A stretch of 64,000 nucleotides of DNA from Wohlfahrtiimonas chitiniclastica DSM 18708 (GTDB taxonomy: Bacteria; Pseudomonadota; Gammaproteobacteria; Cardiobacteriales; Wohlfahrtiimonadaceae). Within the stretch, counting starts at the first letter, position 1. The number at the start of each line of letters is the position of its first letter. A program made the translations under genes and the position numbers. Of the stretch, positions 1 to 10,140 are shown piece after piece. Location: positions 326,600-390,599 of the forward strand of contig NZ_AQXD01000001.1 in NCBI RefSeq assembly GCF_000375345.1, written 5' to 3'. The notes under the pieces were generated by a model. It worked only from the letters and a program-made list of their open reading frames with translations, had not been told where the DNA came from and ran no database searches.

Positions 1-223
1 ATAGACAGAACAATAGCGCGCTGATACCTTGAGCGATGGCAATGCGTCTAAAGGAAGGGTGCTCTGTGTATAAGTTATAACTCAGTAAAACAAGGATCAC
101 CGGCACAAACGAAATGGGGAAGAGCAGCGAGGGCGAGGAGACTGAAAAGGCAAAAATCACCAACGCAAGCCAACCGATGATGCAAAGGAAAATGTTTGGG
201 CGGTTAGGTAGGGTATCACTCAT
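1..223 (-). CDS. Partial membrane protein of unknown function (3' end outside window)
   Basis: An open frame reads from an ATG at 223 leftward off the window edge, giving the first 74 codons without a stop. An AAGGAA ribosome site lies about six bases upstream. The visible part begins MSDTLPNRPN and then shows two hydrophobic stretches, about residues 11-27 and 32-46, that look like membrane helices, followed by a basic segment. I do not recognise the family. It is divergent from the MATE gene. Confidence 0.6.
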   Translation of the reverse strand, partial: MSDTLPNRPNIFLCIIGWLALVIFAFSVSSPSLLFPISFVPVILVLLSYNLYTEHPSFRRIAIAQGISALLFCL

Positions 224-301
224 GTCTATTCCTTATAGAATGTGTAGAAAATGATGGTATCTTCTTTGATTATAGCATTAATCAGGCAATAAAGATTACT
301 T

Positions 302-328
302 TTGAAATGCGTCATAACTGTATATAAT
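302..328 (+). promoter_or_regulatory. Possible promoter of the MATE exporter gene
   Basis: TTGAAA at 302-307 and a perfect TATAAT at 323-328, separated by 15 bases, lie about 45 bases before the ATG. The spacing is short, so the -10 is better supported than the -35. Confidence 0.35.
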
Positions 329-374
329 GCGGACATTTTTCGCATCATCTTCCCCATTCCATAAGAAGAGTTCT

Positions 375-1727
375 ATGTCCTCATCAACCCATGCCGTCAG
401 TGAACGGTCACTGTTTTCCATCAGCTGGCCGATCTTTATCGATATCTTTTTGCACTTAGTCACCTTATTGATCAACACATGGATGATCAGCCATGTTTCC
501 ATTCAGATGGTGGCAGCGACTGCTGCGAGCAATCAATTTTTTGAAACCAGCGTTGCCATTTTAAATTTTATTGGCGTTGGGTGCAGCATCGTGGTGGCCC
601 AATATTTAGGGGCAGGGGATCGAGAAACCACGCGTAAAGCCATCCATTTGTCCATCACCTTAAATTTAATGTTGGGCTTTGTCACCTTTTTGGCCATTTG
701 GTTCTTTGGGCATGATTTATTATCAGTGATGAATACGCCAGAGAACATCTTAAACATGGCGTATGACTATTTCCACATCATCGGCATCTGTTTGATTTTT
801 GAAGCGGTGGCGATCATTTTAGCCTCTTGTTTGCGTGTGTATGGCTACTCAAAAGCACCGATGTATGTGTCTCTCATCATGAACATTGTGACAGTGGTGG
901 GGAATATTTTTGTGCTTTATGGCGTGTTTGGCTTCCCTCAGCTTGGGCTCTCTGGTGTGGCAGGCTCAACATTGCTTGGGCGAATTGTGGGCGTTGCGTT
1001 GCTCTTTTATCTCTTATTTTTTGGCATCAAAGTGCGTTTAGAATGGCGCATGTTCTTTCAGTTCCACAAAAAGATTTTACAACAGATTTTAAAAATCGGC
1101 TTGCCATCGGCAGGGGAAAATCTTTCATGGACGGCACAAATGCTCGTGATGCTCGCCTTTGTGGGCAAAATGGGGGAAGATGCATTGGCGGCACACAACA
1201 TCTATTTGCAGCTTTCTTATATGTTGATGCTTTTTGCCTTAGCCATTGGGATTGGCAATGAAATTTTAGTGGGGCATTTGGTGGGGGCATCTAACTTTAA
1301 CGCAGCCTCTGCTCGCACATGGAAAAGTTTACGCACAGGTATGCTGGTGACCTTTGCTGTGGTTGTGGTGTTTTATTTTGCCCGATACTTAGTGGTAGAC
1401 AGCTTTACGGAGGATCCGATCATTAAAGAGCTGTTATTGCCGCTCTTCTTACTCTCGATTTTATTAGAGCCAGGGCGCACACAAAACATTGTGATGGTCA
1501 ATGCACTGCGCGCAACGGGGGATGCCCGATTCCCATTTTATGCAGCCTTAGTCTTCATGTGGGGCATTGCCATTCCCGTGGGGTACTATTTTGGCTTTGT
1601 GTTAGAAATGGGGCTCATCGGCATTTGGATCGGCTTTTTGTGCGATGAATGGATTCGCGGGCTTGTCAATGCTTGGCGCTGGAAATCCCGTAAATGGGAA
1701 ACAAAGCGCCTGAACATCGAGCATTGA
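375..1727 (+). CDS. MATE family multidrug/toxin efflux transporter
   Basis: A polytopic inner-membrane protein of 451 residues with about twelve hydrophobic helices, matching the two six-helix halves of MATE exporters (NorM/MepA/DinF group), which expel cationic compounds using Na+ or H+ gradients. The start at 375 is preferred because AAGAAGAG lies five bases upstream and the product then begins MSSSTHAVSERSLFSISWP. An in-frame ATG at 327 would add 16 residues but has no ribosome site. MATE-like segments include the early SWPIF helix, VAQYLGAGDRE, GLPSAGENL in the second half, and the late TGDARFPFY segment. The stop abuts the convergent glutaredoxin-like gene with no gap. The substrate cannot be read from sequence. 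Confidence 0.9.
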   Translation: MSSSTHAVSERSLFSISWPIFIDIFLHLVTLLINTWMISHVSIQMVAATAASNQFFETSVAILNFIGVGCSIVVAQYLGAGDRETTRKAIHLSITLNLMLGFVTFLAIWFFGHDLLSVMNTPENILNMAYDYFHIIGICLIFEAVAIILASCLRVYGYSKAPMYVSLIMNIVTVVGNIFVLYGVFGFPQLGLSGVAGSTLLGRIVGVALLFYLLFFGIKVRLEWRMFFQFHKKILQQILKIGLPSAGENLSWTAQMLVMLAFVGKMGEDALAAHNIYLQLSYMLMLFALAIGIGNEILVGHLVGASNFNAASARTWKSLRTGMLVTFAVVVVFYFARYLVVDSFTEDPIIKELLLPLFLLSILLEPGRTQNIVMVNALRATGDARFPFYAALVFMWGIAIPVGYYFGFVLEMGLIGIWIGFLCDEWIRGLVNAWRWKSRKWETKRLNIEH

Positions 1728-1973
1728 TTAAAGGCTGGCCTTTAATTTTGGTAAGAGCTCATCCCAATTCAATGGGCTCTTGACCATTTCATTATCAACT
1801 TTAATGACCGGGATGAACCAGCCTAATTGTTCCACTAAATTGTTGTCATGGGCAATGTCGATGAACTCATAAGGAATGTGATGTTCATCCAAAATCTCCA
1901 TCGCTGTTTCGCATAAATGACAATCGCTGGTGCCGTAAAGCAAAATGGGTGAATTTGTTATATTTTCTAGCAT
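1728..1973 (-). CDS. Glutaredoxin-like thiol protein (DUF836 type)
   Basis: A small cytosolic protein of 81 residues with a thioredoxin fold signature: the strand ILLYGTSDC leads into a CHLC redox motif (Cys18 and Cys21), and IPVIKV near residues 54-59 supplies the cis-proline. The size and pattern match the glutaredoxin-like DUF836 family, whose members reduce or exchange disulfides but are mostly uncharacterised. It is convergent with the MATE gene, and its stop codon is directly adjacent to that gene's stop. A specific partner is not evident from the context. Confidence 0.8.
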   Translation of the reverse strand: MLENITNSPILLYGTSDCHLCETAMEILDEHHIPYEFIDIAHDNNLVEQLGWFIPVIKVDNEMVKSPLNWDELLPKLKASL

Positions 1974-2048
1974 TTGTGATTGATCTCGTATGAATGAATC
2001 TGTTTTTCTTACAATAACACAAAAAAATCACAAAATGCTGCAATAATT

Positions 2049-3242
2049 TTATTCACCGATGCTCGGCGATTGTGGGCAAAAAGTTGAGACCAATTTGACC
2101 CAATAAGCCGCCACGATCGGTAAAATGTCATCATTAAAATCATAATGGGGATTGTGGAGTGAACAACTGTGCGCCCCTGTTGTGCCATTGCCCACAAATA
2201 AATAGCAGCCCGGGCGTGCTTCTAACATAAAGGCAAAATCCTCACTGGCAAGCACAGGCGGGCAGTGATCAATCACAGCGTGATCCCCAAAGAGATCGCG
2301 CGCCACATTTTCTGCTAGGCGCGTTTCTGCTTCAGTGTTGATTAAAACAGGCACATCCTTTTGATAATCCACTGTCGCAGTTGCGCCATAGCTTTGTGCT
2401 TGTAAGGTGGCAATGGTTTTGATGCGCTCGGCCACTTGTGCTTGCACCGCTTGATTCAAAGTGCGCACCGTCAGTTTAATCACCGCATCATTCGGAATGA
2501 TGTTTGTCGCTGTGCCTGCATGAATCGATCCCACAGAGATGACCGCAGTGTCTAAGGGATTGAGATTGCGGGCAACAATGGTTTGCAGCGCCATGACAAT
2601 CGAGGATGCCACCACAATCGGATCAATGCTTAAATGAGGGAGTGCGCCGTGCCCACCTTTGCCTGTGATGGTAATGGTGACGGCATCGGCAGAGGACATC
2701 GCCGGTCCATGACAAAAACCAAAGTGCCCAGCAGGATAATTTGGGATGTTGTGAAATCCAAAGATGGCATCACAGGGAAAGGCCTCAAATAAACCTTCTT
2801 GCATCATTCGTGGCGCGCCACCTAAACCCTCTTCTGCCGGTTGAAACACAAGATTCACTGTCCCTTGAAAAGGACGATGCTCTGCCAAATAACGGGCTGC
2901 GGCAAGCATGCTCGCTGTGTGTCCATCATGCCCACAGGCATGCATTTTACCTGTGTGTTTGCTGTGATAAGGGAGATCATTGTGCTCTTGAAGGGGTAAG
3001 GCATCCATGTCTGCGCGTAAAGCAATGGTCGGCCCTTCGCCATTTTTCAGTTGCCCAACCACGCCGGTTTTAGCAAGCCCGCGGTGGACAGTATAGCCCC
3101 ATTGTGTCAATCGTTCGGCCACAAGATCACTGGTTAAATGCTCCTCATAACCGATTTCAGGATGTTGATGAAGATGGTGGCGAATGGCGATCATCTCATC
3201 TTTGAGGGCATCGATGCCGGCGAATAATTCAGCGTTGTCCAT
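2049..3242 (-). CDS. M20 family amidohydrolase / N-acyl-amino-acid hydrolase
   Basis: A 397-residue cytosolic metallohydrolase of the M20D group (hippurate hydrolase, AbgB and N-acyl-L-amino acid amidohydrolase). Visible motifs are RHHLHQHPE near the start, the metal-binding segment HACGHDGHT (His101, Cys103, His105), QPAEEG with the catalytic and metal-binding acidic pair Glu137-Glu138, and a late metal ligand in LASEDFAFML. Family members remove acyl groups from amino acids or split peptide-like amides. The exact substrate is not determinable. It appears to be a single-gene unit. Confidence 0.88.
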   Translation of the reverse strand: MDNAELFAGIDALKDEMIAIRHHLHQHPEIGYEEHLTSDLVAERLTQWGYTVHRGLAKTGVVGQLKNGEGPTIALRADMDALPLQEHNDLPYHSKHTGKMHACGHDGHTASMLAAARYLAEHRPFQGTVNLVFQPAEEGLGGAPRMMQEGLFEAFPCDAIFGFHNIPNYPAGHFGFCHGPAMSSADAVTITITGKGGHGALPHLSIDPIVVASSIVMALQTIVARNLNPLDTAVISVGSIHAGTATNIIPNDAVIKLTVRTLNQAVQAQVAERIKTIATLQAQSYGATATVDYQKDVPVLINTEAETRLAENVARDLFGDHAVIDHCPPVLASEDFAFMLEARPGCYLFVGNGTTGAHSCSLHNPHYDFNDDILPIVAAYWVKLVSTFCPQSPSIGE

Positions 3243-3296
3243 GGGCGCTCCGAAATAAAAGGTGATGTGTCTTCGAACATAGCACGCTTTGATTTG

Positions 3297-3324
3297 AAAA
3301 AAAACCTTCCGTGAAGGAAGGTTT
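3297..3324 (-). terminator. Rho-independent terminator of mutS
   Basis: On the minus strand an 8-bp stem (AACCTTCC/GGAAGGTT) with a five-base loop is followed by a run of eight T. It begins four bases after the mutS stop. Confidence 0.85.
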
Positions 3325-3328
3325 ATGG

Positions 3329-5920
3329 TCAGAGTTGATCGGAGAGTTCATAAAGCAGCAGCAGTGCTTCTCTTGGTGTCAGGCGATCAACATTTGTGGC
3401 TTTAAGCTGACGCACAACAGGATGTTCTTCTGCCATAAACAGTGGCAGTTGCTCTGTGGGCGCGGGTGCAATGTTAGGCATTTTAGGTGTTTCGATCGGT
3501 TGGCTTTGTGTGGCATGGGCAAAGGAGTACTCAAGCTCTTGCAATTTCTCTTTTGCCATGGTGATCACATCTTGAGGGATGCCCGCAAGTGCAGCGACTT
3601 GTAAACCATAACTTTTAGAAGCAGCGCCTTTTTTCACGGCATGCATGAAGATGATCTCATCTTTATATTCCACTGCATCTAAGTGCAGATTCACAATTTG
3701 CGGATAGAGGTTTTCAAGCTCCGTCATTTCAAAATAGTGGGTGGCGAAAATCGTGAGGGCATTTAAGCGGGTGGCCAAATACACCGCGGCGCTCCATGCT
3801 AAGGATAAGCCATCAAGGGTTGACGTGCCGCGCCCAACTTCATCCATCAACACTAAGCTTTTTTCTGTGGCGTAATGCAAAATGGTGGCAGTTTCGAGCA
3901 TCTCCACCATAAAAGTCGATTGCCCAGAGGAGAGATCATCTTGCGCGCCAATGCGGGTAAATATGCGATCCACAGGCCCAAGAGTGGCAGCTTTTGCCGG
4001 CACGAAAGAGCCAATATAAGCCAAAAGTGTAATCAATGCTGTTTGGCGCATGTAGGTGGATTTACCGCCCATGTTCGGCCCTGTGACGATTTGCATGCGC
4101 AGCTCAGGTGAGAGCGTCGTATCATTGGCAATAAAAGGGTGCGTGATGGTGGATTCCACAATCGGATGGCGCCCTTCGGTAATATGGATGCCAACGGCCG
4201 GTGTAAATTGTGGGCGACTCCAATTGAGGCTGTTTTTAAGGTTGGCAAAGTTGACGAAAATGTCCACATGGGCAAGGGCATCGCTCAGTAAGCGAAGGCG
4301 CGTCACTTCAGGAATGATTTGCTCAAGGAGTTGATCCCACAATTGTTTTTCTAGGGCAAGGGCATTTTCTTTAGCATGCAGGATTTTATTTTCAAACTGC
4401 TTTAACTCTGGTGTGATGTAACGCTCAACGCCTTTTAGAGTTTGACGGCGCACGTATTCAGGCGGCATTTTGTCAGCATATTGGCTTGGTACTTCAATGT
4501 AATAACCATGCACGCGGTTATAACCGACTTTTAAATGGGTGATACCGGTGGTGCGTTTTTGTGCCTCTTCAAGCTCGAGTAGATAGTTTTTGCCTTCATG
4601 ATTGAGGTTTAATAGCTCATCAAGCGCGGCATCATAGCCCATGCGAATGACGCCGCCATCGCGAATCAAGACAGGCGGTTCATCGACAATCGCGCGGCTG
4701 ATGAGGTCAAGGAGTTCAGGCATGGGCACTAAATCCGCTTGCCATAATGGGGCAATGGTTGCGATGGCATCATTATTGGCAATGTAATCACATAACGTGG
4801 GCAATGCCGTTAAACTCTGCTTTAACTGAATCAAATCACGCGGGCGCGCAGTTTTGAGGGCAATGCGTGTGGCGAGGCGCTCGATGTCTGCCATCTGTTT
4901 TAACAGTGGGCTTAACACTTCACACAAAGGCTCGATGGCTTCGATGAGATTAAGGCGCTCGTTCAATGTAGTGTGATCACGCAATGGGCGATTGAGCCAG
5001 CGAGATAATAAACGTGAGCCCATTGGCGTTTGGCAATGGTCAATGAGGGCACGCAATGTGTGCTCGGTGCCACCGCTTAATGTGCGTTCAATTTCTAGAT
5101 TTTTGCGCGTTGTTGTGTCTAAAATCAATGCATCATGGATGTGTTCGATGTGCAGCGTTGTGATGTGGTTAAGCTCGCTCTTTTGAGTCTCTTTTGCATA
5201 CGTTAAGAGCGCACCGGCTGCCATGATGGGCAATGCATCATCCGTGAGCCCCACACCTTGCAAAGATGCCAATTTAAAGTGTTGACGCAGTTTTTCACTG
5301 TTTCGTGATAAATCAAAGTGCCAAGCAGGATAGGGCTGCGTGATGGCAATTTTAGCCATCGCATCGGGTAAGGTTAAATCTTCAGGCACAATGATTTCAG
5401 AGGGTTGAATGCGAATGAGCTCAGAGAGTAATTCAGACTCTGTTAAGGGATCAGTGAGCTTAAAGCGTGCACTTGAAAGATCCAGCCAGGATAGTAGCCA
5501 TTGCCCTTGATGGCAGGTGAGGGCGGCCACTTGATTGTCGCGCTTGGTATCTAAAAGATATTCATCTGTAAGTGTTCCAGGCGTAATGACGCGCACCACT
5601 TCACGTTTCACAGGGCCTTTAGCCTGCACTTCGCCCACTTGCTCACAAATGGCAATCGACTCTCCAAGGCGCACAAGTTTGGCTAAATAACTTTCTGCTG
5701 CATGGTAGGGAATGCCTGCCATGGGAATCGGCTCACCGGCGGATTGTCCGCGTGCAGTTAAGGTGATGTCTAGCAATTTTGCCGCCCGTTTTGCATCCTC
5801 ATAAAACAGTTCATAAAAATCCCCCATGCGGTAAAACACCAACATGTGAGGATAATCAGACTTAATGCCAAAATATTGTTGCATCATTGGCGTGTGGGCA
5901 GAGGCTGAAGCGGTAACCAT
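3329..5920 (-). CDS. mutS: DNA mismatch repair protein MutS
   Basis: MutS binds mismatches and small loops and recruits MutL in methyl-directed repair. From the ATG at 5920 the protein has 863 residues, close to E. coli MutS (853), and starts [18 protein letters not shown]. The mismatch-binding Phe-X-Glu appears in [11 protein letters not shown] near residue 40. The ATPase domain carries the Walker [14 protein letters not shown], Walker [17 protein letters not shown] and the [10 protein letters not shown] switch. The C-terminal region ends in the [13 protein letters not shown] dimer/tetramer motif. A start at 5983 would add 21 residues that do not resemble the family. The gene is monocistronic with its own terminator. 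Confidence 0.96.
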   Translation of the reverse strand: MVTASASAHTPMMQQYFGIKSDYPHMLVFYRMGDFYELFYEDAKRAAKLLDITLTARGQSAGEPIPMAGIPYHAAESYLAKLVRLGESIAICEQVGEVQAKGPVKREVVRVITPGTLTDEYLLDTKRDNQVAALTCHQGQWLLSWLDLSSARFKLTDPLTESELLSELIRIQPSEIIVPEDLTLPDAMAKIAITQPYPAWHFDLSRNSEKLRQHFKLASLQGVGLTDDALPIMAAGALLTYAKETQKSELNHITTLHIEHIHDALILDTTTRKNLEIERTLSGGTEHTLRALIDHCQTPMGSRLLSRWLNRPLRDHTTLNERLNLIEAIEPLCEVLSPLLKQMADIERLATRIALKTARPRDLIQLKQSLTALPTLCDYIANNDAIATIAPLWQADLVPMPELLDLISRAIVDEPPVLIRDGGVIRMGYDAALDELLNLNHEGKNYLLELEEAQKRTTGITHLKVGYNRVHGYYIEVPSQYADKMPPEYVRRQTLKGVERYITPELKQFENKILHAKENALALEKQLWDQLLEQIIPEVTRLRLLSDALAHVDIFVNFANLKNSLNWSRPQFTPAVGIHITEGRHPIVESTITHPFIANDTTLSPELRMQIVTGPNMGGKSTYMRQTALITLLAYIGSFVPAKAATLGPVDRIFTRIGAQDDLSSGQSTFMVEMLETATILHYATEKSLVLMDEVGRGTSTLDGLSLAWSAAVYLATRLNALTIFATHYFEMTELENLYPQIVNLHLDAVEYKDEIIFMHAVKKGAASKSYGLQVAALAGIPQDVITMAKEKLQELEYSFAHATQSQPIETPKMPNIAPAPTEQLPLFMAEEHPVVRQLKATNVDRLTPREALLLLYELSDQL

Positions 5921-6035
5921 GTGACTATGAAATCTCCGATTTTGGGTTAAAATGTGAATTATTGTAAAATAGTTTGCGTTCAATAGAAAAGTGATGCAAA
6001 TTATACGCTTTATTTACTGCATATAGAGGAAATAT

Positions 6036-7595
6036 ATGGAAGTCCTGCTGGACCCATCGATATGGGTTTCGCTCATCATTCTAATTGTTTTAGAAATTGT
6101 TTTAGGTATTGATAACTTAATCTTCATTGCAATACTGTCTAATAAACTTCCGCCTCGTCAAAGAAATCGTGCAAGAATCACCGGCTTAAGCTTAGCGCTC
6201 ATCATGCGTATTGGTTTATTGTCCGTCATGACGTGGATGATCACCCTCACGCAACCACTTTTTACCGATCCATTTTTTCAGCATCCTTTTTCCGTCCGGG
6301 ACATTATTTTAGTCTTTGGCGGTTTCTTCCTATTGCAAAAAGCCACCCGCGAGCTTCATGAGCGCATAGAAGGCGGCATGATTGTGGAAGGCAAATCAAA
6401 AGGCTATGCGAAATTCTGGCCAATTGTTTTACAAATCATTGTTTTAGATGCTGTATTCTCCTTTGATGCCGTCATTACAGCGACGAGCATTGCAAAACAC
6501 CTTTGGGTGATGGTGGCAGCTGTGAGCATCTCTATGGGCTTGATGCTCTTTGCTGCTAAAGCATTGACGGACTTTGTCAATCGTCATCCCACCATTGTGG
6601 TGTTGTGTTTAAGTTTCCTATTGATGATTGGTTTAAGCCTCATCATGGAAGGCTTTGGCATTGAAGTACCTAAAGGCTATATTTATGCTGCCATTGGTTT
6701 TTCTGTCTTTATTGAGCTCATCAATCAATTGATCAATCGCAATCTCTTAAAGCAAGAGAGCAAATATTCAAGGCGTGAACGCGCAGCGAATTTGGTGCTT
6801 AAAATGCTGGGCACAAATGATAAGCATGAAGAGAGCGAAGCTGAAGAAGAGGATGAGAAGCATTTAGATGAACCTGAAATCTTCGGGCAAGATGAACGCA
6901 ACATGGTGAGCGGCGTTTTAACTTTAGGTGATCGGATGATTCGATCGATCATGACGCCGCGCAATAATATCTCTTGGATCAACATTCAAGATTCAAAAGA
7001 AGAAATCTTGCGCCAAGTCAAAGAGATTCCCCACAACTATTTTCCGGTGTGTGAGGGTCATTTAGATGAAGTCATTGGCGTAGTGCGCGCAAAAGACGTG
7101 ATTGCCGATTTAATGACAACTGGTGAAATTGACCGTGAAAACACCATTAAACCTGCGATTTTCTCTCATCGCTCCACAACTGTATTGAAGATGATGGACA
7201 TTTTCCGTCATACCAATGCGCACATGGTGATTGTGACGGATGATTTTGGCTCAGTACATGGCGTGATTACGTTGTTAGACATCATCGAAGCGATTGCGGG
7301 TGAATTTCCCGATGAAGATGAAAAAGCATCGATTGAAGTGATCGGTGAAGATGAGTGGATCATGGCAGGTTCCTGTGACCTTCACTTAGTGGAGCAAACC
7401 TTGAGCGTGCGTGGCCTTGTGGATGAACAGGATGATTACAGCTCTCTTGGCGGTATGCTTGTGGACATTTTTGACAATGTGCCTGCCGTGGGCGATTCCC
7501 TTGAATTGCAAGGCTATCTCTTTACGGTCAAAGAAGTGGATGATCGCAGAATCCTCAATGTGCACGTGGTTAAACCGAAATTGGGGATCTTGTAG
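6036..7595 (+). CDS. TerC-family membrane protein with CBS pair and CorC/HlyC domain (YoaE/YegH type)
   Basis: A 519-residue inner-membrane protein. Residues 1-240 form a TerC domain with about seven helices and acidic membrane motifs (EIVLGIDNLIF, VLDAVFSFDAV). A charged linker rich in Glu follows (about 260-285), then a CBS pair (about 300-425, including DRMIRSIMTPRNNI and VIVTDDFGSVHGVIT), and a C-terminal CorC_HlyC domain (about 435-515). This is the layout of E. coli YoaE/YegH. TerC proteins are linked to metal (especially Mn2+) efflux and tellurite resistance, but the transported ion of this branch is not established. An AGAGGAAA ribosome site lies just upstream. Confidence 0.88.
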   Translation: MEVLLDPSIWVSLIILIVLEIVLGIDNLIFIAILSNKLPPRQRNRARITGLSLALIMRIGLLSVMTWMITLTQPLFTDPFFQHPFSVRDIILVFGGFFLLQKATRELHERIEGGMIVEGKSKGYAKFWPIVLQIIVLDAVFSFDAVITATSIAKHLWVMVAAVSISMGLMLFAAKALTDFVNRHPTIVVLCLSFLLMIGLSLIMEGFGIEVPKGYIYAAIGFSVFIELINQLINRNLLKQESKYSRRERAANLVLKMLGTNDKHEESEAEEEDEKHLDEPEIFGQDERNMVSGVLTLGDRMIRSIMTPRNNISWINIQDSKEEILRQVKEIPHNYFPVCEGHLDEVIGVVRAKDVIADLMTTGEIDRENTIKPAIFSHRSTTVLKMMDIFRHTNAHMVIVTDDFGSVHGVITLLDIIEAIAGEFPDEDEKASIEVIGEDEWIMAGSCDLHLVEQTLSVRGLVDEQDDYSSLGGMLVDIFDNVPAVGDSLELQGYLFTVKEVDDRRILNVHVVKPKLGIL

Positions 7596-7640
7596 TATAC
7601 TTAACCATTGATCTTTTATTTTTCCGTACAAGGTGAACAC

Positions 7641-8477
7641 ATGCAATCAAATGTGAATATGTTTCAACGCTTTTTATTCGAAAATTTGCCGATCCGTGGT
7701 GAGCGCGTTAAATTGACCAGCGCATGGCAAGAAATTTTAAAGCGCCGTGAATATCCTGCCATTGTGCAGCAATATTTGGGTGAATTGGTGGCAACCACAG
7801 CATTATTGAGCGCCACAATTAAAATCGAAGGTCGCTTGACGGTGCAAATTGAAGCCACCGGCGCATTGCAAATGTTGGTGGTGCAAATCACTCATGATGG
7901 CGGCTTTAGAGCGACGGCAACTTACCGTGATGATTTACCTGAACATGCCACATTCAAAGAACTCACAGAAGGTGGTCGCGTTGTGATTACGGTGGAAAAT
8001 GCTAACTCAAACAATAGCTATCAAGGCGTGATTCCATTGATTGATGAGAGCATTGCGGCGGCGATTGAACGCTACTTTGAAACCTCTGAGCAACTTCGCA
8101 CCGCGCTATTTTTACGCAATACTGACAAGGAATTGGGCGGATTATTGCTGCAACGCATTCCGGGTGAAATGGAAGATGAAGATGCCTTTAACCGCATTTG
8201 TCATTTAGCCGGAACGGTGACGGCTGAAGAGCTCAATGAGTTAGATACACAAACATTGTTGTATCGATTATATTCTGAAGATGATGTGCGCTTATTTGAT
8301 GCAGAGCCATTGCATTTTTATTGCCAATGTTCGCGTGAGCGTTCAGAGAGCATGCTCAAGCAGTTGTCGAAAGAAGAAGTGGATGAAATTTTGGCAGAAG
8401 ATGGTCATTTAAGTGTGACATGTGAATTTTGTGGTAAAACATACGATTTTACTGCAGACGATATGCAAGCGATCTAA
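7641..8477 (+). CDS. hslO: Hsp33 redox-regulated chaperone
   Basis: Hsp33 is a cytosolic holdase activated by oxidation together with heat or by hypochlorite. The start at 7641 (MQSNVNMFQRF) has AAGGTG eight bases upstream and gives 278 residues. An upstream in-frame start at 7608 lacks a ribosome site. The zinc-binding redox switch is complete: CQC (Cys228, Cys230) and CEFC (Cys261, Cys264). It is followed after two bases by ubiX, so the genes are probably co-transcribed. Confidence 0.95.
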   Translation: MQSNVNMFQRFLFENLPIRGERVKLTSAWQEILKRREYPAIVQQYLGELVATTALLSATIKIEGRLTVQIEATGALQMLVVQITHDGGFRATATYRDDLPEHATFKELTEGGRVVITVENANSNNSYQGVIPLIDESIAAAIERYFETSEQLRTALFLRNTDKELGGLLLQRIPGEMEDEDAFNRICHLAGTVTAEELNELDTQTLLYRLYSEDDVRLFDAEPLHFYCQCSRERSESMLKQLSKEEVDEILAEDGHLSVTCEFCGKTYDFTADDMQAI

Positions 8478-8479
8478 AC

Positions 8480-9118
8480 ATGCCAAATTTGCCAAAAGAA
8501 CATCAACGCATCTCCATTGCCATCACAGGCGCTTCAGGCGTGCAATACAGCCTTCGTTTAATTGAAGTGCTGCTTAAAGCCGATTATCCGTTAAATGTGG
8601 TGATCAGTAAGGCGGCTTTGCTGGTGTTTGCCATGGAGATGGATGTACAACTTGGCAATCAACCCCAAGTGCAAAAGGAGCGTCTCCTTGCACTTGTGGG
8701 GGTGGATAAACCCGATTTATTGCGCATTTATGGTGTGGAAGATTGGAGTGCACCGATGGCATCGGGCTCAAATACTTCACGCGCAATGGTGATTGTACCA
8801 GCAACGACAGGCGCATTGAGTGCTGTGGCAACGGGGCAATCGAATAATCTCATTGAGCGTGCTGCCGATGTGATGCTCAAAGAGCGTAAGCCTTTAGTGA
8901 TTGTGCTTCGAGAAACACCACTTAATGCCATTCACATTAAAAACATGCTCACATTGACAGAGGCGGGCGCGATTGTGATGCCAGCAAATCCGGGCTTTTA
9001 TCATAGGCCAAAGAGTGTCGATGACATCATTGACTTTATGGTGGCCAGAATTTTAGATCAACTCAACATTGAACATGACCTCATGCATAAATGGGGCGAT
9101 GATTCTTCAGTCAAATAA
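8480..9118 (+). CDS. ubiX: Flavin prenyltransferase UbiX
   Basis: UbiX attaches dimethylallyl phosphate to FMN to make the prenylated flavin used by the UbiD decarboxylase in ubiquinone synthesis. The 212-residue product has the family motifs AITGASGVQYSLRLIE near residue 14, the SGSNTSRAMVIVPAT flavin/phosphate site, the ERAADVMLKERKPLV segment and ETPLNAIHIKNM. The ATG is two bases after the hslO stop. Confidence 0.94.
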   Translation: MPNLPKEHQRISIAITGASGVQYSLRLIEVLLKADYPLNVVISKAALLVFAMEMDVQLGNQPQVQKERLLALVGVDKPDLLRIYGVEDWSAPMASGSNTSRAMVIVPATTGALSAVATGQSNNLIERAADVMLKERKPLVIVLRETPLNAIHIKNMLTLTEAGAIVMPANPGFYHRPKSVDDIIDFMVARILDQLNIEHDLMHKWGDDSSVK

Positions 9119-9127
9119 GGGTATACA

Positions 9128-10060
9128 GTGGGACAAGAGAAATATCAGGTACTGTTTTATGGTGAATTAAAAGCGGGGCACAGCCAAGAGATGGCCATGC
9201 GTGCATTAGCAGGGGCGTATCACAAGGAAGATGATTTCTTTGCCTCATGGTTTAACACTGATAAAACCATCATTAAACATGAAGCAACGCGTGAAGAGGC
9301 TGAATACATTCGGGATTATTTAGCAGGGCTTGGCTTAGTGGTGGTGATTGAACCTGTGACAGTGCTTGAGTCTGCTGAGCCGTTATCCGCTGCCGATCAA
9401 CAAGCAAAAGAGACAGAAAAGCTGTTAGAAGAGGCATTTGAAGAGCTGCAAAAAACCATTAAAAATGTACAGCGTGAAAATGTCACCGTGGTGAAAGTTG
9501 CCCCTGCGTCAATGTTAAAACGTGCGGGCGCCTTCATTGTGGACATGATGATCTGCATCATTTTATCAAACATCCTCCTTGAATTGGTGCTTGCGCCACT
9601 TGGCATCATCAACACATCGTTGTTATACGAATTATCAAATGCATTAAATGGTGCTGTGACACAAGAAGATGTACGCAATGTGGTCAATGGCTACATGGCC
9701 AATGAAAATTTTGCAGATTTAGTGATGAGCGTGATGTTTTTTGCCTTTGCCATTCAGGTGTTGTACTTTGGGCTCATGGACAGTAAGTACCGAGCCACTT
9801 TTGGTAAACGTTTATTTAAAATCCGCGTCTATTCATTGATTGGCCCTGAAGTATTGTTGCGCCAAGCGATTTTGCGTCAAACATGCATCATCACCGCATT
9901 TTTCCTTTTGGTCTCTTTTTTAAGCACCATCGGTTTGTTGATTTTATTGGGCACATTCATCATGGGCTTTTATGACAAACGAGGCTTGCATCAAACCATC
10001 TATGACCGCATCACAGCAACAATGGTGGGCATGGATCAAGGAAAAAACATCAATCCATAG
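9128..10060 (+). CDS. RDD family membrane protein with an N-terminal cytoplasmic domain
   Basis: A 310-residue protein starting at GTG with AAGGGTA upstream, nine bases after ubiX. Residues 1-80 form a small soluble domain of the pattern YQVLFYGELKAGHSQEMAM...GLGLVVVIEPV, a module I recall at the N terminus of several unrelated gammaproteobacterial membrane proteins. A coiled, charged linker follows (about 80-120). The RDD domain (about 125-300) has three or four helices with the arginine/aspartate signature SMLKRAGAFIVDMM and the YRATFGKRLFKIRV segment. RDD proteins are of uncertain function, with some tied to ion antiport. It is likely the last gene of an hslO-ubiX unit. Confidence 0.78.
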   Translation: MGQEKYQVLFYGELKAGHSQEMAMRALAGAYHKEDDFFASWFNTDKTIIKHEATREEAEYIRDYLAGLGLVVVIEPVTVLESAEPLSAADQQAKETEKLLEEAFEELQKTIKNVQRENVTVVKVAPASMLKRAGAFIVDMMICIILSNILLELVLAPLGIINTSLLYELSNALNGAVTQEDVRNVVNGYMANENFADLVMSVMFFAFAIQVLYFGLMDSKYRATFGKRLFKIRVYSLIGPEVLLRQAILRQTCIITAFFLLVSFLSTIGLLILLGTFIMGFYDKRGLHQTIYDRITATMVGMDQGKNINP

Positions 10061-10140
10061 TGCAATGGCCTTTTTTTTAGTATCATAAAGGTTTTGAACT
10101 CTCCCTTGATCAAGAATAAAACGCGTATAAGGAAGCAACC

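Noticed and set aside
827..1261. A 144-codon frame within the MATE gene
   Set aside because: Same-strand out-of-frame shadow, Cys/Trp-rich with no ribosome site.
5921..5983. Upstream extension of mutS to an ATG at 5983
   Set aside because: The added 21 residues do not resemble MutS, while the ATG at 5920 gives the usual N-terminal length.
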